Shown piece after piece: positions 23,322-34,319 of a stretch of 64,000 bases of DNA. Under the pieces are notes generated by a model. It made no database searches. It had not been told where the DNA came from and saw only the letters and a list, made by a program, of their open reading frames with translations. A program made the translations under genes and the position numbers. Source of the stretch: Meconema thalassinum (Eukaryota > Arthropoda > Insecta > Orthoptera > Tettigoniidae); assembly GCA_946902985.2 (NCBI GenBank), contig OX336389.2, positions 169,332,704 to 169,396,703 on the forward strand, given 5' to 3'. Positions within the stretch are counted from its first letter, which is position 1. The number at the start of each line of letters is the position of its first letter.

Positions 23322-23369
23322 CTCAATCTGCTCCCCGAAACTCGATGAGCCTCCATAAGCTAGGGGCAT
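23322..23369 (-). CDS. PLK4: PLK4 first coding exon, with start codon
   Basis: The 16 residues MPLAYGGSSSFGEQIE precede the donor GAG/GTTGGA and join exon 2 in phase 0 to give [18 protein letters not shown]. That matches the FGETIEDYEV-type N-terminus of insect SAK proteins. The ATG has A at -3, and an in-frame TGA 16-18 nt upstream (23385-23387) closes the frame, which fixes the start. It is 48 nt, too short for ordinary ORF calling. Intron 1 is 5,147 bp. The donor GTTGGA is weak but has the required GT. The 5' untranslated region and promoter must lie to the right. Confidence 0.88.
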
Positions 23370-23892
23370 ATTAGCCACGTAACTTCACATCCATCGTTGT
23401 TTAAAGATGAGTTCTGGCCAGAATAAGTCGCGTGAACAATCCATAACATATATTTCCTTCATTTTTACACTATTCCTAAACAAACACCCCACGAAAAATA
23501 ATCTATCAGGTTGTTTACATCCTTATAGTCTAAGAAAACATATCAGAATGCCACCATGGAGTATTCTTCTTCCATGATGCCGTTCTCAATATAACCTGAA
23601 TATAACAGAAAAACTTTTTGCGATCTTAGCACATCTGGCGGCATTCGAGCATTAATACAATAGAGTGCGCATTGCCACACAGCGCCTGTACTATGACGTG
23701 AAACTAACATCTCGTCCAGCTGACTGAAGGGTAAACAGAGGAACTCGTAATGGAAGGTGATAGGAGTAGGTGGGGAAATGATTTTTAATGAGGGTTTAAA
23801 CTCACATTTTCGTAATTTATACGCCATTGGGAGAAGCATCGCATGTTTCTTTACGTACCGGAAGGTAGCAAAGGTTAAGAATGTAGCATATT
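23370..23892 (-). promoter_or_regulatory. PLK4 5' untranslated/promoter region (inferred)
   Basis: Inferred only from its position upstream of the start codon. The stretch 23640-23760 is less AT-rich than its surroundings and contains a CRE-half-like TATGACGTGA at about 23692. No TATA or initiator can be assigned with confidence. Confidence 0.3.
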
Positions 23893-24256
23893 TGGTGTTA
23901 AAAGTGGCTGTCATGTTCCGTAATATTCATACATCCAGGATCTCCTCTTGTAAATAATTAATAACAAATCCAATTCTGAATTAGGCCTACTGATATTTCA
24001 ACAGAATAATGTTTGTGTAAAAAGTGGCTGCCATGTTCCGTAATACTCATACATCCAGGATCTCCTCTTGTAAATACTTAATAACAAATCCAAATCTGAA
24101 TTAGGCCTTCTGATTTTTGAACAGAATTGTGTTTGTGTAAAAAGTGGCTGCCGTGTTCCGTAATACTCATACATCCAGGATCCCCTCTTGTAAATAATTA
24201 ATAACAAATCCAACTCTGAATTAGGCCTACTGATTTTTGAACAGAAGTTTGTGTAG
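23893..24256. repeat. 120-bp tandem repeat, three copies
   Basis: AAAGTGGCTG(C/T)C recurs at 23901, 24021 and 24141, an exact 120-bp period, and the units are about 93-95% alike. Each contains CATACATCCAGGATC(T/C)CCTC and GAATTAGGCCT. A minisatellite-like local duplication near the 5' side of PLK4. Confidence 0.93.
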
Positions 24257-24448
24257 CTGGTCATTTTTTATTGTACAACCGAGAGCTCCAAACAAGTTCA
24301 ATCTATTACTACATCATTTCCTAATTTATTTTTCATCATTAGAAAATGTATTTTGGCTAATTTCAGTAGACCTACTTTACTTTACAAAATTTTATCGTAC
24401 GATTAGCTCTTATTCGGCGTTACCTTCCAAACATGGGCAAATGGAAAT

Positions 24449-24782
24449 GAAAAAAAAATGAAAATCCACAGCCTGCTTCCAGTCTCCGACCGGGTCAGGA
24501 ATGGAATGAATGAAGCCCCCATCTAGCGGCGAGGATATGAACTGTGCCGGCTGCCGAGGCCTGACGCACTCCTCTGGGGCAATGATTACATGAATGACAA
24601 ATGAAATGATAGTGGAGAGTGTTGCTGGAATGAACTTTGACAGGGAAAACCGGAGTACCCGGAGAAAAACCTGTCTGCCTCCGTTTTGTCCAGCACAAAT
24701 CTCACATGGAGTGACCGGGATTTGAACCACGGGCCCAGCGGTGAGAGGCCGGCGTGCTGCCGCCTGAGCCACGGAGGCTTTT
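24449..24782 (-). repeat. tRNA-derived SINE, family B
   Basis: Same structure as 22539-22865, flanked by a perfect 14-bp duplication, GGGCAAATGGAAAT, at 24435-24448 and 24783-24796. An A-rich tail lies at the left (plus-strand left, element 3'). Confidence 0.95.
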
Positions 24783-24796
24783 GGGCAAATGGAAAT

Positions 24797-25984
24797 AAGG
24801 AAGTCAATTGATTTAGTAAGCGTTGCTTTTTTAACAACTATGCATTACATTTGCTACAAAGGAAAACATTACATGCAATGAACTGTTTCCTTTTAAATTC
24901 CATTTTCCATGAATCATAGAAACCTTGGCAAAAAATAACCCAGAACTTTGAAATTCTACGAAGAATTGACTAATACATACATTTTCAGAAGAATCTGAAA
25001 ATTTCCTCAACCAAACGCACTGTTCATACGTTTAATAAGATGACAAATATTACCGCAGCGTATTTATTTATCGAAGACTACATCGCCACATCAGTGGCAT
25101 AACCTGCAATTTGACACTGAACATGATTGAAAAGGAAGGTTCTTTTATGTTGTGATGATTCTAATTTTGCTTCATAAGCCTGTTCAGTGGAGTAAGGGAT
25201 AGGGTAAATTTTAATAATTTGTAATAAATGCCAGTATTTACATGTTTTTTTTTCTTTCATGTTTCGTAGTTAAGAGGAAACGTAAAGAAATGCAAGTAGT
25301 GAAGTCAAGAATTTTAGGGTAATTTTTCAATGAATTAACTTAGGCCTATCTATGGAAAGAAATGCCCGATCCTTTTCTAAATGTCTCCTTACATCCATAC
25401 GATGCACAGTGATACACCATTCTGGCTTAGTACGGTAATGAATAGAATAGAATAGCCCAATTCTATCATCACGTGTAGTATTTCAGTGCTCCAAACTATG
25501 CGCAGTTCCCGGCAGTTCCCTTTAGTCAGCTGATCGAGATGTTGGTTTCACCAATGTGACATCATCAGCCATCTATTGTATTTATGATCTAAGCAGCGGC
25601 AGACCCAAAACACTCATTTGTAGATTCTTCGCTGTCTACAATTCTCAAGCCGTGCAGTTGGTAGAGTTGGCAATGTATAGTTCAGTCTATAAATTCCATA
25701 AACACGTAAGATCACATGCTAAGTTGTTGTTGTTGTTGTTGTTGTGGTAAGGTTGATGGACACAGTTAACCACTTCGCCCAATAGCTTCTGTATAGATTT
25801 CACCAACGTAACACATAACATTCACACGACATGTTTCCGAACACCGATGAAATATAACTAACCTAACCATTCACCTTAGAAAATAAGGATGTAGATATTT
25901 TCCAGAGCACACTGGTACGCACGAAACTTTGGAAAGAGGTCAGAAAAATCAGTACATACATACTTCATGACATATCATAAAAAA
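24797..25984. other. Intergenic, no recognised gene
   Basis: AT-rich unique-looking sequence. It contains a (GTT)n run at about 25722-25745. 25480-25560 is somewhat GC-richer (GCGCAGTTCCCGGCAGTTCC) but nothing can be assigned. Confidence 0.5.
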
Positions 25985-27655
25985 TTGCCAAAAAAAGAAA
26001 ACAAAAACAAAAGAAGGGGCCTTAAATTATAGCGTAAAAGGGAGATGATCTAAATATTCCGTTATGGCCTCGACCAATGGAATTACAGGATTATGCAACA
26101 TAGTGGACATATTTAATGGTAAGGTATAGCCTAAAGATCTTAACTTGTGTAGCATCACCATCCTCGGTTCATTGAAAACATCACACTGGAACATCAGATG
26201 ACTCAGTGTACCCCTCGTCTTACCACACACACAACTCGCATTCTCGCGAAGGCCCATGCGTGCCATATGATCAGGTGTCATGGCATGCTGAAAACGTAAC
26301 CGTATTATGGTAATAATGTGGCGTCTAGTATATTTGCCAACCCGAAACCAAGGTATTGTTCGAATCGTAGGTTGTATCGGAAAATAATGACGCGCCTTAA
26401 AGGGACCGATACTAGAACAACCCACTTGCCATTCATGAAGTAGCTGTGCATGGATAACAGGCTGAAAGTCTGTATAAGGTACAGCGACATTATAAACTAC
26501 CCCAAACCCCTGTGCTGCCCACTTTGCCATGCGGTCAACATCCTCGTTTCCTGGGATACCCGAATGCCCCGGGATCCAAGTGAGCATAACCTTCTGCGCC
26601 CTAATCTGAAATGCATACAACATTTGAGCAACTTGATACACATACCAATTGTCGGAGCTACTCGGATTCGATATTGCCTGAATGACACTCATGGAATCCG
26701 TGCAAATCATTGCTGGTGAAATACTGTTTTGACGTATATACTGACAAGTTTGACGAATGGCAAATACCGCAGCTGTAAAAGTCGTTAGATATTGCGGCAA
26801 ACTATATGTTCGTATAATCTGTCGATCCGGAGCATAAAAAGCCGCCCCCACGCCAGCTGGTGACAACATTCTTGAGCCGTCTGTATAAAAAAAAGTATAC
26901 TGGGAATATTCATTGACAATCTCCCGAAAGCATCGTAAAATTACTTGCGGCAAACGCTGATAGATCCGGAATAACGCCGGTAAGGAAGTGTGCAATATTT
27001 TTGGCTTGGATTGTATGACCTTATATGAAATCGTGTATGGTAAGGGTTTAAGTGTCTGTAGTATATCTGCCCGAAAAGCTTGCAAGCCTTCATACGCCAG
27101 TACCAAAGCCGGCTTCTTCAGACGTGTAAAACGATTTTGCTCATAATACTACACAAGCAGCTGTACTTTATTGAGAATGGGTGACGTAGACAAGGACATT
27201 TTAGCTGCCAGGTACTTACTTGCTAAAAAATCTCCGTCGTAAGTTCAATGGTAACTCCCCAGATTCAACTAGTAATGCACAGGTTGGACTGGACGAAAGC
27301 GCCCCTAAAATGATACGTAAAGCCCGATACTGTAACCTGTCAAAAGTGACCAACCTACTACTCGCCATTATGTCATAGAAAAAGCAAGCATAATCCATCT
27401 GGGAACGAATAATATTCTTGTATACCGTGAGTAATAAATGCGGATCCGCCCCCCACCTACGTCGTGCTAGCGCTCGAAGAACTTGGAGTCGTTTTTCAAT
27501 TCTCACCGCGAGTATCTGAACCTGGCACGACCACAGTAATTGGTCATCAACATGTAATCCCAAATATTTGATGCTACGAACTACCTCAATGGCGCCTTGT
27601 CCAAATAAAATTGGAGAGCGATCAACTTGCCTTTGATGGGTGATAATGATAGCAG
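25985..27655 (-). mobile_element. I-clade LINE, 5'-truncated, with RNase H
   Basis: The minus strand keeps the end of a reverse transcriptase and a full RNase H domain, with an A-rich tract to the left of the stop as the 3' tail. It is 5'-truncated near 27655, where LFGQGAIEVVRSIKYLGLHV is readable. It abuts LINE material at about 27930. Confidence 0.85.
26027..27655 (-). pseudogene. I/R1-group LINE ORF2 C-terminal part (RT end and RNase H)
   Basis: The upstream piece (27216 onward) reads YLGLHVDDQLLWSCQVQILA then VYKNIIRSQMDYACFFYDIM, the RT thumb. After a frame break near 27120-27215 comes a 359-residue open frame with RNase H motifs: FYTDGSRM (first Asp), an alpha region at FTAAVFAIRQT where a Glu is expected, ICTDSMSVIQAI (Asp) and IPGHSGIPGNEDVDRMAK (His and last Asp). 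The tail has an RENASCVCGKTRGTLSHLMF segment, the zinc-knuckle-like C-C-H-C of I-type LINEs. The usual Glu of the RNase H triad (here AAVFA for xAExxA) seems lost. Confidence 0.8.
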
Positions 27656-27929
27656 CAATGCTAAGTTTTATTCATAAATATCGTTTATTTTGATATGACA
27701 GCATCTAAAAGCAGTTCGTCCTAACTATGTCAACGCCCGTGAAATTTCTCGTGGTAGGCCTAAATCAGACCTACTGAAAGTTGTAGAAGTGAGAATTGTA
27801 GACGGCGACGGATGATATAATGCCCTGGATCTTTTAATGCGTATTTACAAAAGTTTGGTTTATCATTCAAATCGACAACTCCCAAGAGTTTCCGGAAATT
27901 CTTGTTAAGAAGCTGTATAAAAGGTACCG

Positions 27930-28829
27930 GTAATCAAAGATTTTAAGGATACATTGCCATCCATGATTAATACAAATGTAATTGTTGTAAACATTCCGCA
28001 GAGATATGACTTAATTCCCAAATCATGTGTAAATGTAGAAATACAGGCTACAAATGGAAGAGTTACAAAAATTTGTAAGAGTTTTCCAAATGTCCAAATT
28101 ATAGATATAAGTAAATTAGACATGAAATTCCACACTCGGCATGGCCTACTCTAAAATAGGTAAGGAAAAGAGTATCTTAGTGATGAAATCTGCAAAATTC
28201 AAATTGTAAGAATAATGCAACAGTAATATCCTTAGAGTGGAAGCAGGGAAAATGGTAAAAGAATCAGATGAGTATATTTTGATGTCAAATTTAAATGAGT
28301 ATGACAATGGTATTTCGGATATGTCTAGCAACAATAATAATAATAATAATAATGTAAATAAATCACCAACACAAGCTTGCAAAAGTAACAAATTTACCAC
28401 CAGAATGTTCAGTCTCTCTATAGTGAAATTGATTAAAAGGGAAGTTTGTAGTATAGAGTGACCGTGAATCGTGTGAGTATGAGCCATGGGACCTCTTTTT
28501 ACGGGGAATCCGAACCACAGGACATGGCATTTCACTTCGAAAATCTCACATGTATTGACCGGGAATCGAACCCAGTCCATCTTGGTGAGGGGCCAACAGC
28601 TTGACCGCTGAGCCACCACGCCCCGAAAATTGATTACATAAATCTAATGCTTAAAAATAAACTTAAAGACATCACAGCACTATGTACTGTATTTCAGAAC
28701 ATTGGCTGAAAAAGGAACTCGAATTAATTAAATTCCCAGCGTTTATACTAGCTAGTGAATACTCTAGATCTAATATTACCCATGGTAGTAGGCCTACTTG
28801 TATCTTCATAAGAAATAATGTAGATCATG
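27930..28829 (+). pseudogene. CR1/jockey-like LINE fragment (ORF1 end, ORF2 start)
   Basis: Plus-strand copy of the family whose full copy is at 41832-50037. The ORF1 esterase end reads NVIVVNIPQRYDLIPKSCVN and FHTRHGL. The start of ORF2 follows (SNLNEYDNGISDMSSNNNNN). A family E SINE splits it, after which NYINLMLKNKLKDITALC-like sequence resumes. It ends at about 28829 against the tail of another LINE in the opposite orientation. Confidence 0.8.
28437..28627 (-). repeat. tRNA-derived SINE, family E
   Basis: Near twin of 10520-10712, tRNA-like head at the right (GGGGCGTGGTGGCTCAGCGG on the minus strand). Probable target duplication AAATTGATTA at about 28428-28437 and 28629-28638. Inserted in the LINE fragment around it. 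Confidence 0.85.
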
Positions 28830-30330
28830 ATTAGATTAGATTTTTATTTATCCATTTGATCAATTAAAATAATAATGCATTTTATTAAACCCTTAACGAG
28901 TCAAGAACTCATATACAAAGGAATCATACAGTTTTATCTTGTTGGCGACAAATTACAATTCAATGTTTAGTTAACAATGTGTCCAGTATGAAAATATACA
29001 CAACATTTTGTGGCTTTCATAAGTGTGTGTACTCTATGTGGTCTACTTTTGTCTTCTAAGATTTTGGAATTACTTCAAACTGACATTTTATAATCATTCC
29101 ACATAAACTGTTTTAGCCTCCTTTTAAATATTGGTAGGCTAAGTGCATTTTTTATATTTTCTGGTAGTCTATTGAACTTTACAAAGGCACTATACTGACA
29201 CTATGCTATTACTGCCATATTGTTTGGAATTGATATGGAAAAGTGATATGTCATCTGTATGTCAAGTTTTGTAAGCGTGTAAATCAGATTGTTTAGTGAA
29301 GTTTAAATTTGTGTGGATACTTTTGTGTAGGATTTGGTACATCAAGACATTTGATTTGATATCTGAATTTAGGGCTACAGGTTGAATTTTCTCGTAATAT
29401 AAAGGTATTTGGTTGGTGTTAAAAAAAAGGGTAGTTATAAATATTACTTATGGCTCTATTCTGAATTACCTCAATTTCCTTTTTTAGGTAATTTGAGCAT
29501 TTTATCCAAAATGTATTCAAATATTGTAAGTGGCTATGGATTAAGGAAAATACACTTTCCTGAGTAGATATTTTGGGATATAGTAGCTCAATTTTTTTAT
29601 CATCCCAGCGGCAGGTGATATTTTTTTAAACTAATGCATCAATGTGCTTTTGCCAGGAGAGATTTTCATCTATTATTAGGCCTAGGTATTTGACAGATGA
29701 GGGAGCCTCCGTGGCTTAGGCGGCAGCACGCCGGCCTCTCACCGTTGGGTCCGTGGTTCAAATCCCGGTCACTCCATGTGAGATCTGTGCTGGACAAAAC
29801 GGAGGCAGACAGGTTCTTCTCCGGGTACTCCGGTTTTCCCTGACAAAATTTCATTCCAGCAACACTCTCCACTATCATTTCATTTCATCTGTCATTCATT
29901 TCATCATTGCCCCAGAGGAGTGCGACAGGCTTCGGCAGCCGGCACAGTTCATATCCTCACCGCTAGTTGGGGGCTTCATTCATTCCATTCCTGACCCGGT
30001 AGGAGACTGGAAGCAGGCTATGGATTTGCATTCATTTGACAGATGAGACCCTTTTAACTGCCTTTCCATTCTGCATTATATTCTGAGTGATGTCTAACTT
30101 TGTTCTGCGCTTAGATATTATTAAATAATTTGCTTTATCTTCATTTATTGTTAATTTATTTGACTGGGTCCAGCCAAGTATTTTATTCATGTCCTCCTGC
30201 ATGTGTGTAATCAGCGTGTTGGTGGTGTACGCATTGTAAAAGATGCTTACGTCATCTGCAAACAACGTTATATTACAGTAGCGGCTATTCAGGTGAAGGG
30301 AGTGAAGAGCCTCTTCACTAGCCATCTCGT
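28830..30330 (-). mobile_element. CR1/jockey-like LINE 3' portion (second family)
   Basis: Read on the minus strand it starts in the RT domain at EMASEEALHSLHLNSRYCNI, with the catalytic box TLFADDVSIFYNA and then SNKLTINEDKANYLIISKRR. It continues through a broken C-terminus and 3' region and ends in an (TCTAA)n tail at 28830. The FADD motif is intact. A family B SINE interrupts it at 29702-30033. Confidence 0.8.
29702..30033 (+). repeat. tRNA-derived SINE, family B
   Basis: Plus-orientation copy, starting at the GCCTCCGTGGCTTAGGCGGC head and ending GGCTATGGATTTGC. A perfect 14-bp duplication, ATTTGACAGATGAG, lies at 29688-29701 and 30034-30047, inside the LINE. Confidence 0.95.
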
Positions 30331-31230
30331 AAGATAAACATTATATTTTCTTATTTAAATGAAAATGTTGCAGTTGTCTTGCGCTATTTTATCGTGTAGT
30401 TTACTGTTATTTCTACAGTCCGTTGTTAGTAGATGGTACGCAAGCGAGGCTGTATGACGGCCTTGTGTCAGTTGAACTCCCTGTCGCTAGATTGTAGTAC
30501 TGTCGTAACTTGGAGGGGAGTCTGCAGGAGACGAAGTAACGTGTTTACGTCAGCCACTTCGTCTCGTTGCCATGGCAACCTGACATCGGGTGTGACGTCA
30601 TTACCTGCCTTAGACAGTCGAGTGAAGATGTTGCTGTGTCTCCAAGGCAATACGTCAAGTCCAGTTGTTGAAAGTTGGCATTGCGTCAGGCTTCTTTTCT
30701 TTTATGCTGAAGCTTGTATTTATTTTCCCAATAAATAGTATTTATTTATAACGTTACTTACCCCGTTGTTGATGAAAGTTGATGGCTTTTAGTGTAATAA
30801 TATTTCCAGTGAAAGACACGGTATTACTTTTATTAGAAATTCCCTTCAGTAGGTGGAAAGACGAATACAAAGGGGAGTTATTATATTGTGGACGGCCAAA
30901 TTAATTAATAGAACTGTGCACTAAAAAGATATTAAGAAAATCGGCAAATCTTATAGCCTTCATTGCAAGGGATCTTGGTTCGAGCAGTTCACATGCCTGT
31001 GCAGTAGTTGCATTCTTAAAAACAACCTGTTCTGTTAGCCTTGCTTACTTTTTAGTAACAAATGTGGTGTGTGGAATCAACAAGTTTCGGTGATTTCCAA
31101 AACATAAGGCCTACGCGCGGGTTGAACAAACACAAAGACAGAGAGGAACATTTGAAGTGCCAGTTACAGATTAGAACACTCAAAAGAAACACTAACACGT
31201 TATCTGACGCCTTGAGGGAAAATGCAAGAC
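30331..31230. other. Non-repeat island, no assigned gene
   Basis: About 900 bp between LINE and foldback element. 30430-30680 is GC-richer than the surroundings and carries the X-box and CRE motifs listed separately. A 63-residue plus-strand frame at 31062-31253 (starting MWCVESTSFGDFQ) is rich in charged residues but matches nothing I know. Confidence 0.5.
30545..30600. promoter_or_regulatory. RFX X-box with adjacent CRE/ATF sites
   Basis: GTTGCCATGGCAAC at 30566-30579 is a perfect 14-bp palindrome fitting the RFX X-box consensus. TGACGTCA at 30593-30600 is a perfect CRE, and TTACGTCA at 30545-30552 is a near one. RFX factors control ciliary genes in animals. No gene start next to the sites can be shown, so function is inferred. 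Confidence 0.5.
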
Positions 31231-31232
31231 TA

Positions 31233-32141
31233 CAGTGGTTGCAGAAAGTTTAGGGACAGGTCTAAATTTCGTTTGATGCACATTTGTCCCTAAAGTAACA
31301 GCATTTCAGTCATTGTTTTACATGATGTTATTAGACATCTATATGAGGGGTTTTCGTTTACAATTTCGCTGCTCTAGGTCGAATACTTTTGGAGGCGGAA
31401 TGTTTTTTGTTAACAAGGCAATAAAACTGTTTTTCTTACTAAAATGTTTTCTTTCTCAAAAACTGCTAGTCCTACTGCTATGAAATTTTTACTGCTGTTT
31501 TACTACTATATAGCAATCATAAAAATAACAACCTGGGAAAAAATACTACTTATTTGGTCGCCTCTCAAACAAACTTTCTTCCCAGTACAGTAATTTTGGT
31601 GGCAAAATTGGTCAATTTCGTTTCGCGATAACTTCCGATTGGAAACTTTTCGAGCTATTCTGACTACGCAGTTGTTTTCTCCGTGTCTTGTTTTTGATGG
31701 ATCGGCTGTGGGTACTTTCTCGAAATGTTGCCAATCGGAAGTTATCATGGAACGAAATTGACCAATTTTACCGCCAAAATTACCGGGGAAGAAAGTTTAT
31801 TTGAGAGGCCATCAAATGAGGAGTAATATCTTTACCTAGGTTGTATTTTTATGTTTATGATTGCTATATTGTAGTAAAACAGCAGTAAAGATTTCATAGT
31901 TGTAGGATTAGCAGTTTTTGAGAACGAAAACATTTTATTAGTAGGAAAAACAGTTTTTTAGCCCTGTTTACTAAAGGTAAAGCATTCCTATTAGAGCTAG
32001 AGCAGCGAAATTTTCAATGAAAACCCCTCATATAGATGTCTAATAACATCATGTAAAACAATGCCTGAAATGTTATTACTTTAGGGACAAATGTGCATCA
32101 AACGAAATTTAGGACTGTCCCTAAACTTTCTGCAAGCACTG
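31233..32141. mobile_element. Foldback Tc1-type element, arms over 400 bp
   Basis: The two halves are inverted copies of each other: CAGTGGTTGCAGAAAGTTTA at the left and, read inward from the right, CAGTGCTTGCAGAAAGTTTA. The match continues to GATAACTTCCGATTGG near 31630 and its inverse near 31735. A central loop of about 90 bp separates them. TA lies on both sides (31231-31232 and 32142-32143). There is no coding content, so it would need a transposase in trans. Confidence 0.9.
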
Positions 32142-32329
32142 TACGTGGACATAGATATAATGAGAATGTGACTTTAAATAGGCTTGTAATTGGAGTTGTT
32201 CTATACTTGAGGTCTCACTCTCGTCATAACCTCTAGAATAGAGTTCCTATGAACTTTAAACTTTACTGTAACTCGTGGGAATTTTAAGGAATTATATTAA
32301 TTCTATTAATGCAGGCAATGGCCATGCAT

Positions 32330-32480
32330 TTTCTTTGCAGGGCAGGTCAGGGAAGGGATTTTGGATGGAAATCGGCCATGGACCTATTGAAAGGAACCGT
32401 CCCGGCATATGCCTGGTGGTGAAAATGAGAAACCACAAAAATCATTTTCAGGACGACCGAGGAGATATTTTAGCATTCAA
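32330..32480 (-). repeat. SINE family C fragment
   Basis: GAAAATGAGAAACCACAAAAA and CCGTCCCGGCATATGCCTGG match the body of the intact copy at 48307-48624. The tRNA-like head is missing. Confidence 0.6.
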
Positions 32481-32559
32481 ATATGTAAAAAAAAAATTGA
32501 CAATATTCACAAAAGCAATCAAGCACTGCTGAAATTAGAGTTTCGCTCTTCACCTGATG

Positions 32560-33817
32560 TCTCATCTACGAGCCGCCACTGTTATATCACCATGAAAACG
32601 GAGTGTTGCTAAGTCAGTAATATATACTAAGAAGAGGGAAGGAACCAGTATTAATCCTTGGGGTACACCGTGGGCAATATTTACTTCCTCACTTCTGTAG
32701 CCATTTATTTCAATATACTGCTTACGATTAGATAGGTAATTATTAAACCATGTCCAAGCTACTCCTCGGATACCTGCTTTATCAAGTTTCCCTAAAAGAA
32801 TCTCATGGTCAACCGTATCAAACGCCTTTCTCAGGTCTATGAAAAGGCCACTCGCTGTCATCTTATTGTCTATGACATCCTGCAAGTTAGAGATAATATC
32901 AATTGTGGCTATTTCTATGCTTGAGTTTTCTCGGAATCCATACTGCCCTTTGTAGAAGTAATCATTTTTATTTAAGAAATTAACAATTCTGTTTTTACAA
33001 CTGTTTCGAGTACCTTGGATATGGGTGGGAGGATGGAAATGGGTCAGTAATTGTCTGGATTGTTTTTGTCACCTCCTTTATAGACTGATATGACTCGTGC
33101 TATTTTTAGATCATCAGGCACCAGACCAGTCTCTAACGATAAATTTATTAAAGTAGTTAGTGGGCTAGTTAGCATGTCAATGGAGTTCTTTAACAATTTT
33201 ACTGACATACCATATTTGTCTTGGCTACTTTTCATTTTAAGGCTTAATATAATATTGCGAATTTCCATCTCATTAATCGGGGTCTAAAATATGGAATCTG
33301 TGTTGACATTAATTTCATTAACTTTCTTCCCTGGGAGGATGTTTTTGGCTAACATGTGTGCTATGTTTATAAAGTGAGTGTTTAGAGCATTGCAAATATT
33401 TTCTTTTCTTGTGAAAGATTTACCGTCAATTATTATCTCACTGGGACCACCTTTGTTTTCAGTTGAGCAGTTGTAGACCATTTCATTGATTACTTTCCAA
33501 ATATATTTTACGCTATTGGCGTTCAATGTTAATTTATGTTCATAGTATGAGGATTTCAGTTTCCGTTTTTAAAGTTGTCACTTTGTTCCTACATATTATG
33601 TGCCCTTCCTTTAAGAGGTTGTTGTTTCTGTGAATGCTAGTTTTAAGTTTAGCATGTAGTAGGTCCCTTTGGTTTATTAGCTGAATTAATTCTGTTGTTA
33701 TCCATGGGTTTTTGTGGTTCTGGTGTATTTCCTTCAAAGGTGTGTCAGTGTTTTCTTTGTTGGGTGTCTGTGTCAAGATTTTGTGTTTCATGGCGATGTA
33801 CGTTTCGTTTACTTCAT
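32560..33817 (-). pseudogene. CR1/jockey-like LINE ORF2 (second family), RT region
   Basis: In order along the minus strand: KEIHQNHKNPWITTELIQLI, KYIWKVINEMVYNC, SSQDKYGMSVKLLKNS (the RT entry), DNY, GLFIDLRKAFDTVDHEILLG (catalytic Asp of RT motif A), then HGVPQG and LFLVYITDL. Frames change at about 33280, 33050 and 32890. It stops before the FADD box. The gypsy LTR begins directly at its right edge, inside the segment reading NEVNETYIAMKHK. Confidence 0.82.
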
Positions 33818-34132
33818 TGTTATATCGTGGGAGATACAAGATAAATAACATACACCTGTTAATATAAAACAACGGTTTATTTAACACTAGTTGATACACA
33901 ACGATACACAAGGTGGACTAACTTGAGCGGAACTAGCGTGGAATTCAAGAATATGCGCGGAACTGACGTCTACATTCTGCGGGTGCATATATACATAGTA
34001 TATGGAAGGTTCTAGATTGGAATGTTCCAGATTTGAATATTCTGGGCATAGCAACTAGAATGTTCATGTTATCTCAAGTAAATACACAACACTTTCTAGA
34101 ATGTTCTTGTTAACTCAAGTAAATACATAACA
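33818..34132 (-). repeat. Ty3/gypsy 3' long terminal repeat
   Basis: The minus strand begins TGTTATGTATTTACTTGAG and ends CGATATAACA, so it is bounded by TG..CA, 315 bp. A purine-rich tract (minus AAAAGAGGGAGGAAA, 34133-34147) precedes it, as required for plus-strand priming. The other end of the retrotransposon has a matching LTR stump at 38574-38618. Confidence 0.9.
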
Positions 34133-34319
34133 TTTCCTCCCTCTTTTAAATGGATGAATTTGGAATCTTAATCAGGAGCGGATCTTAATGGTGGTCTTCG
34201 CTGGCGACTACTCCTGCGGGGAAAAAGGGGGGTTGCAAAATAGGCGGTGCCCTGTCTACAGGTGTAGCTGGTGTGGCTGATGGTGTTTGGGCCGTTGCTG
34301 GTGTCTCGGTGAAGCGAAC

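Noticed and set aside
23543..23914. 123-residue minus-strand frame upstream of PLK4
   Set aside because: No recognisable motif, and its 5' end overlaps the 120-bp tandem repeat. Not enough evidence for a gene.
23893..24256. CRISPR-like array
   Set aside because: The units are a contiguous 120-bp tandem repeat without separate spacers, in eukaryotic DNA.
30433..30738. 101-residue plus-strand frame in the X-box island
   Set aside because: No motif, ends in low-complexity sequence. The regulatory motifs, not the frame, are the noteworthy part.
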